Shown here piece after piece: positions 53,965 through 58,773 of a stretch of 58,773 nt of DNA (position 1 is the first letter of the stretch; each line of letters begins with the position of its first letter). The notes beneath the pieces are model-generated. The model made no database searches, was not told where the DNA came from, and saw nothing but the letters and a program-made list of their open reading frames with translations. The stretch lies in contig DWYN01000170.1 of NCBI GenBank assembly GCA_019118645.1, positions 1-58,773 on the forward strand, read 5' to 3'. The position numbers and the translations under genes were made by a program. Source of the stretch: Candidatus Blautia excrementipullorum (GTDB lineage: Bacteria; Bacillota; Clostridia; Lachnospirales; Lachnospiraceae).

Positions 53965-54192
53965 ATGAAAGAAAAAGTGATTGAAATTTTAACAGAAGTC
54001 CGCCCTGACATTGATTTAAGCGGAGAAGTGAAGCTTATTGACGATGGAGAGCTGGAGTCTTTGGATGTAGTGGCTCTGGTAGGCGAACTGAATGATGAAT
54101 TTGACATCAATATTTCCGTAAAACATCTTATACCGGAAAACTTTAATTCTGTAGACGCAATCGTAAAGCTGGTCGAATCCTTACAGGAGTAG
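53965..54192 (+). CDS. DltC-like acyl carrier protein
   Basis: A 75-residue four-helix carrier protein. The phosphopantetheine Ser is in DDGELESLDVVALV (about residue 32), and the end ENFNSVDAIVKLVESL is typical of D-alanyl carrier proteins. In dlt systems DltA loads D-Ala onto it and DltB passes it on. GAAAGAGGAAACGCAA precedes the ATG. It is intact although the MBOAT and ligase genes after it are broken. Confidence 0.88.
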   Translation: MKEKVIEILTEVRPDIDLSGEVKLIDDGELESLDVVALVGELNDEFDINISVKHLIPENFNSVDAIVKLVESLQE

Positions 54193-54196
54193 AGTT

Positions 54197-55484
54197 ATGT
54201 CTTTTGTATCTATAAGTTTTGTTATCTTTACTGCGGCAGCGGCAGGCGCATATTTTCTCTGCCCGGCAAAATACCGGTGGTGTGTCCTGCTGGCCGCCAG
54301 CCAGATCTTTTATCTTTTGTCAAGCCCCCGAAGCTATGTTTTTTTACTTTTCACCACGGCAGTGACTTTTGCCGGAGGGCTTTTTATTGAGCGGCAGACG
54401 GAAGACTGCAGGGCCTATGTAAAGGAACATAAAGAGGAGCTTGACCGCAAACAGAAAAAAGAGATCCGGGCAAAATATGAGAAAAGGAAACAGGGCATTC
54501 TTCTGGCTGTGCTGCTGGCGGATTTTGGCATTCTTGCTTTTGTAAAATATTTCAGGATTTATATCAACATGCTTTCAGAGACGCTTCATCTGGACTGGCT
54601 TCATTTTGACGCCGGGATACTGATTCCGCTGGGAATTTCTTTCTATACTTTCCAGTCTGTAGGGTATCTGATTGATATTTACCGGGAACAGTACAGAGCG
54701 GATCGGAATCCGGCAAAATTTGCCCTTTTTGTATCATGGTTTCCCCAGATCGTCCAGGGCCCTATCAGCAGACATGATCAACTGGCAGAGCAGCTTTACG
54801 AACCGCACTCCTTTCAGTACGAGCGGATCAAGTTCGGTATCCAGCTTATGATGTGGGGATGGTTCAAAAAGCTGGTGATTGCTGACCGCGTGGGGGTGTT
54901 CGTGGATCAGGTTTTTAACCGTTATACAGAGTATACCGGAATTTATGCCATCCTCGGTGTGATCGGCTATACGATCCAGATTTACGGGGACTTTTCCGGA
55001 GGAATGGATATTGCAAGGGGAGTATCGCAGATTTTTGGTATTGATCTGACGCTGAATTTCAAACGACCGTATTTTGCCACAAGTATTCCGGAATTTTGGA
55101 GGAGATGGCATATTACTCTGGGATCCTGGTGCCGGGATTATATTTTTTACCCTATTTCTCTTTCAAAATTTTTTGGCAAGCTTGGAAAAAACTCCCGAAA
55201 ATTTTTTGGAGACAGAATCGGGAAACTGGTTCCGGTTATTTTTGCTCAGCTTATCACTTTTTTCGTTATTGGTATCTGGCATGGAGCGGAATTCAAATAC
55301 ATTGCTTATGGGCTTTACCAGGCGGTATTCATTATAGGAGGAATCCTTTTTAACGGAGCTGATATCCAGGCAGAATGCATTGTTTCGATGGATGATATAC
55401 CTTGCCGGAGGCTTTGCCATTGTGATTTTTGGAGTCTATGGAATGGGTTATGATGCGAAATCCTTTATTTACAGGGGATTTTAG
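54197..55484 (+). pseudogene. DltB-like MBOAT gene, deleted and frameshifted near its 3' end
   Basis: About 390 codons of a membrane O-acyltransferase are intact (FQSVGYLIDIYREQY, NFKRPYFATSIPEFWRRWH with the MBOAT Trp/His region, VIGIWHGAEFKYIAYG with the catalytic His). After GGILFNGADI (about 55365) the frame passes into nonsense and ends at 55453. The true C terminus (NALFRWMIYLAGG to YDAKSFIYRGF, ending TAG 55482-55484) continues in another frame, and 60-100 residues normally present in between are missing. So a deletion with frameshift removed at least two membrane helices. Confidence 0.82.
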
Positions 55485-55542
55485 TGCCAGCGTGCAGGGA
55501 TATAAAGCGGATAAAAGTTGGCATGCAAAGAAAGGACAGGAT

Positions 55543-56444
55543 ATGATTATCAATATTTTAGAATACCTGGAACAGGCGCCAGCACAGTCCTGATTCCGAA
55601 GAAATATTTTTCCATGCCTGTGCGGCTGTTTCAGTATCTGAATGAAAATAAAGTGACAACGATCTGCTGGGTTACAGGCGCTCTGTCGCTTTGCTCAGAG
55701 CTGGGAACCTTTGAAGAAATACGTCCGGAATTTGTAAAGAAGGTGTTCTTTACGGGTTCAGTGATGCCGTGCCGACATCTCAGAGTATGGCAGGAAAACC
55801 TTCCGGGCGCTGTTTTTGTGAACCATTACGGTCCCACAGAGATCACGGCGAGCTGTACCTGGCATGTGGTGGATCATCTGGTATCAGAGGACGAAACGCT
55901 CCCTATTGGACAGCCTTTCCGAAATACAAATATCCTTCTCATTACAGAGGAAGGAAAGGAGGCGGCTCCTGGCGAAACGGGTGAGATTTATGTACGGGGA
56001 ACCTCGCTGGCGCTGGGATATTATGGGAATCCGGAGAAGACGAGGGAGGTTTTTGTAAGAAATCCTCTGAATCCAATCTATGACGAGACTGTATACCGGA
56101 CAGGCGATCTTGGAAAATATAATGAGCAGGGGGAACTGCTTTTCTGCGGAAGAAAGGACGCTCAGATCAAGCACATGGGACACCGTGTGGAGCTGGGAGA
56201 GATTGAGGCAGCAGCCCTGTCCATGCCGGAGATCCAGGAGGCAGTCTGCCTGTATCAGAAAGAAAAGCAGCAGATATGGCTGTTTTATACGGGTGCAGGC
56301 ACTTCTCCCCGTGAGATTGCCGGATACTTAAGGGAACGGCTGCCGAACTATATGATACCCAGGAAGTTCTGCGCGATGGATCAGATGCCCTTGAATTTTA
56401 ACGGCAAAATAAACATGAATGAATTAAGGGAAAAGATGAAATAG
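55543..56444 (+). pseudogene. DltA-like D-alanine ligase, 5' half deleted
   Basis: The gene begins at ATG 55543 (after AAAGGACAGGAT) with MIINILEYLEQA, a typical ligase start, but within 12 codons jumps out of frame to TGASTVLIPKKYFSMPV, a segment that normally stands about 200 residues later. That frame then runs on to 56444 with intact C-terminal motifs (NHYGPTEITASCTW, YRTGDLGKY, GRKDAQIKHMGHRVE and the catalytic Lys in NFNGKINMNEL). The AMP-binding P-loop TSGSTG-type region and the real N-domain are lost. The ligase cannot work. Confidence 0.83.
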
Positions 56445-56447
56445 GAT

Positions 56448-57518
56448 ATGCGGAAAGAAAAAAAGAATAGATGGATTCTTGTCCGGTGCCTGATCGTAAC
56501 AGTGATTTTTGTCATGCTCCTTGTTTTTGCAGGAAAGCTGTTTATTCCGTATTATATACAGGATACGGACCAGAACAGAACCTTCTACAAAACGGAAAAG
56601 AATACAGTTGATGTACTGATTGCCGGAAGCAGCACCCTTCTGGTAGGTCTGTCCCCTCTGGAGCTTTGGGAGGATTACGGCATTGTGGCGCATACCCGGG
56701 CCAGCACGGTTCAGGCGCCGCAGGTTACCTGGCTGAACATTAAAGAGGCGTACCGTTACCAAAAGCCTAAAGTTGTCGTCATGGGTATCACAAGCCTTTT
56801 TCTGGACTATGACTATAACGCCAATGAACCGTATCTCCGGAGAGGCCTTGATTTTAAAAGACTGTCAGCTGATAAGCTGAAAGCTGTTTATGAAGTTGTG
56901 AAAAGAAGCGACTCTCAGCATATACTGGATTATATTTTCCCTATCTTCCGTTATCATGACAGATGGAAAGAGCTCCAGTGGACGGATATATATAATTTAC
57001 AGTACCGCCGCGACTTCATGCGCGGCCAGTATCCGGTGTACAGGGCAAGGAAAATCGATGCCAGAGACCGTGTGAATAAAACAGTGCCTCCGGAAAAGGA
57101 GAATACGGATTCCTGGTTATTTTACCAGGATGCCATTGAATACTGCCGATCTCAGGGATCTGAGGTGATCGTAGTCAATATGCCGGACGATCGGTGGACA
57201 TACGGGAGATATCAGACGGCAAAAAAGCTGACGGAAGGATGCGGCGCAGCCTATATTGATTTTAATCTGGAGGAGCCGCTGAGAGAGATGGAGATTGACT
57301 GGGAATCTGATTTCTATGATCCCCATCATCTGAATCCGGTAGGAGCTCAGAAAACGACAAAGTATCTTGGGGATTATCTGGTGAAACATTATGATATCCC
57401 GCGCGGCCAATGCAGGGAAAGTACGGCGGAGCTTCTAAATAAAGATCTGAGGGAATATAAGATAAAGCTGAAGGAATTTGAGGATAAGCTGGAGGCCCGG
57501 AAGGGGCAGGAAAAATAA
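56448..57518 (+). CDS. DltD-like membrane-anchored SGNH protein
   Basis: A 356-residue protein with one N-terminal membrane helix (about 9-31) and an outward SGNH-like domain: AGSSTLLVGLSP (block I region with Ser), KPKVVVMGITSLF, and a C-terminal FYDPHHLNPVGAQKT with the Asp-x-x-His pair. It ends in a charged coil. This is the DltD-like fourth gene of the cluster. It looks complete, though its partners DltA and DltB are broken. Start ATG 56448 lies three bases after the ligase stop. Confidence 0.83.
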   Translation: MRKEKKNRWILVRCLIVTVIFVMLLVFAGKLFIPYYIQDTDQNRTFYKTEKNTVDVLIAGSSTLLVGLSPLELWEDYGIVAHTRASTVQAPQVTWLNIKEAYRYQKPKVVVMGITSLFLDYDYNANEPYLRRGLDFKRLSADKLKAVYEVVKRSDSQHILDYIFPIFRYHDRWKELQWTDIYNLQYRRDFMRGQYPVYRARKIDARDRVNKTVPPEKENTDSWLFYQDAIEYCRSQGSEVIVVNMPDDRWTYGRYQTAKKLTEGCGAAYIDFNLEEPLREMEIDWESDFYDPHHLNPVGAQKTTKYLGDYLVKHYDIPRGQCRESTAELLNKDLREYKIKLKEFEDKLEARKGQEK

Positions 57519-57580
57519 GAGGAAACCTAAAATCGCTATATCCGGCAGACGATTTATAACCAAATATGGTGTGAGTAAGG

Positions 57581-57615
57581 GAGCTAATAGAGTTTGCGCT
57601 ATTGGCTCTTTTTTT
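57581..57615 (+). terminator. Terminator of the dlt-like cluster
   Basis: GAGCTAATAG (57581-57590) pairs with CTATTGGCTC (57599-57608, one wobble) around AGTTTGCG, followed by seven T. Confidence 0.92.
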
Positions 57616-57627
57616 ATCCAGTATAAA

Positions 57628-57699
57628 TTCATTAACTTCATAAAAATATTGACAATACTTCATATATGGTATATGGTTAAAATGAAGTTTATGAAGTTA
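57628..57699 (+). promoter_or_regulatory. Promoter and XRE-type operator of the Rhs gene
   Basis: TAACTTCATAAA (57633-57644) and its exact inverse TTTATGAAGTTA (57688-57699) flank a promoter: TTGACA at 57649-57654, 17 bases, TATGGT at 57672-57677. AAATGAAGTTTATGAAGTTA at 57680-57699 is identical to the 20-mer before the XRE regulator gene, and TTCATTAAC at 57628-57636 is shared too. A protein bound to both arms would block the promoter. Confidence 0.7.
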
Positions 57700-57910
57700 C
57701 ATTTCGATATTCAAACAATAACATCATAATATCAAAGATATGTTTTGTATGTTCCATTGTTTTACAAAGTAAAATAATAAAAAATAAATCTATATATTTT
57801 TAAATATAACAAATGTGATATTAAAATACAAACATATGTTCGATATAATGCAATATGTAAGGTGCTCCGGAGAACCTTTATAGAATAAAAATATAAAGGA
57901 GAGCGAAAAA
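57700..57910 (+). promoter_or_regulatory. Long AT-rich leader of the Rhs gene
   Basis: About 210 bases between the operator and the ATG, very AT-rich. A hairpin (AAGGT at 57859-57863 with ACCTT at 57874-57878, and CTC/GAG inside) stands just before the ribosome site AAAGGAG (57895-57901). A second -10-like TATAAT at 57844-57849 has no good -35. No further gene seen. Confidence 0.45.
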
Positions 57911-58773
57911 ATGAAACAGTTCAGACAAATGAAACGGACAGAACTTTTGGATCAGAGAACAGCAAACCGCAAAGTTTATGAGAACAAAGATCACTCTAAA
58001 ACGGTAGAGATCTATCTGGAGCCTGTCCACTATAAGGAAAAAGACGGTTCCTGGAAAGAAATGGACGATACTTTGCAGGAAGTGACGGAAGCAGGGATCT
58101 CTGCGGCTGCATGGAAGCTGGAGAGAAAAGAAAGTAAGGCTGGATTTCGCAACCAGAAAGGAAATACTGAGATCTTTCTGAACAGTACAGCAGGGGACGC
58201 ATTCATGATCTCCCTGAAGAAGGAAGGGCATACGCTGTCCTGGGGCCTGGAAGCGGGACAGCCTGTGCAGGCTGAAAAACAGGGCGGCAGCGTTGTCCTT
58301 TACCCGGAGATCATTAACGGCGCGGATCTGCGGCTGAGAGTGCACGGGGAAGGGATAAAGGAAGACCTGATCCTGAAAAGCCCGGAGGCGCTTATGGAAA
58401 GCTATACCTGCCTTTACCAGGCCGGGGATCTCAGCCCTGTGCTGGAACACAACAGGGTAAGTTTCCTGGATAAAGAAAATCAGGAGATCTTCTGTGTGAA
58501 TGCCCCATGTATGAAGGACGCTTCAGGGAAGAAGTCCGAGGCGATCCGTCTGTCCATGGAGGAGACAGAAGGCTTTGTAAGGATTACTTTCACCCAGGAC
58601 ATGGAATGGCTTAGGGAAGAAGGACGCCAGTATCCTGTGATCCTGGACCCGGTGACCACCACCTCCAAAAAGGCGGCGGAGATCTATGACGCCCATGTTT
58701 CCTCCCTGTATGAAGAGGACAATTTCCAGCAGAGCATCATCTTAAAGACCATGGGCGGCGACGAGGTGCAGAG
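57911..58773 (+). CDS. N-terminal part of a Rhs/DNRLRE-type large protein
   Basis: An open frame of 287 codons that leaves the window without a stop. It begins MKQFRQMKRTELLDQRTANR with no signal peptide, then beta-rich sequence (VEIYLEPVHYKEKDGSWKEM, VVLYPEIINGADLRLRVHG) and YPVILDPVTTT, the mark of DNRLRE/Rhs wall-associated proteins of Firmicutes. Such proteins have long YD repeats and often a variable C-terminal toxin domain, which would lie beyond the window. AAAGGAGAGCGAAAAA is a strong ribosome site. Toxin function is inference only. Confidence 0.8.
   Translation, partial: MKQFRQMKRTELLDQRTANRKVYENKDHSKTVEIYLEPVHYKEKDGSWKEMDDTLQEVTEAGISAAAWKLERKESKAGFRNQKGNTEIFLNSTAGDAFMISLKKEGHTLSWGLEAGQPVQAEKQGGSVVLYPEIINGADLRLRVHGEGIKEDLILKSPEALMESYTCLYQAGDLSPVLEHNRVSFLDKENQEIFCVNAPCMKDASGKKSEAIRLSMEETEGFVRITFTQDMEWLREEGRQYPVILDPVTTTSKKAAEIYDAHVSSLYEEDNFQQSIILKTMGGDEVQ

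Noticed and set aside
1..58773. Prophage, insertion sequence or CRISPR array
   Set aside because: No integrase, transposase, terminal repeats, capsid genes or regularly spaced repeats were seen anywhere.

Overview
This window is chromosomal DNA of a low-to-mid GC, Gram-positive anaerobe of the Clostridia, most likely a gut Lachnospiraceae. The signs are AGGAGG-type ribosome binding sites, a bifunctional AdhE behind Rex-like operators, a Pho-type pst operon, the SNF-type transporter, TypA and MATE protein types, and a lipoprotein with a clostridial lipobox. The genus cannot be fixed from the sequence alone. No tRNA, rRNA, CRISPR array, integrase or insertion sequence was found.

Layout. 0-2.5 kb: 3' end of tuf, a structured intergenic element and two small genes. 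2.5-8.8 kb: a complete phosphate operon (pstS-pstC-pstA-pstB-phoU-phoR) behind Pho-box-like repeats. PstS has its two sequence halves in reversed order, and phoR has no adjacent response-regulator gene. 8.8-11 kb: three minus-strand genes. 11-17.6 kb: an aminotransferase, a YkuD-like protein that has lost its catalytic residues, ddl and murF (cell-wall D-Ala-D-Ala supply), and a membrane protein. 17.7-24.3 kb: assorted metabolic and membrane genes ending in an aconitase-family gene. 24.4-25.6 kb: a 1.3-kb gene-free stretch with a near-consensus promoter and a series of local hairpins, a candidate long structured RNA. 25.6-49.6 kb: mostly ordinary housekeeping and metabolic genes (pseudouridine synthase, orphan binding protein, SNF transporter plus aminotransferase, small alarmone synthetase, adhE plus a small-molecule kinase, MATE, TypA, two-OB-fold SSB, cobalamin adenosyltransferase, dapA-dapB, eukaryotic-type HisA plus TetR, radical SAM protein, rfbF, YgjP, SGNH, Ogt, HAD).

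49.6-57.6 kb is decayed. A two-component/ABC transporter module (response regulator, kinase, ATPase, permease) has collapsed by several internal deletions that all keep frame, creating a kinase-ATPase fusion. Next to it a dlt-like operon (carrier protein, MBOAT, AMP ligase, DltD-like) has lost parts of the MBOAT and ligase genes with frameshifts. An XRE regulator lies between the two broken modules.

The window ends in the first 287 codons of a large Rhs/DNRLRE-type protein. Its promoter region carries the same 20-base operator-like sequence as the XRE regulator's own promoter, so regulator and Rhs gene are probably one regulatory unit that spans the broken dlt-like cluster. The candidate RNA, the shared XRE/Rhs operator and the clustered deletions are the most interesting parts of the window.
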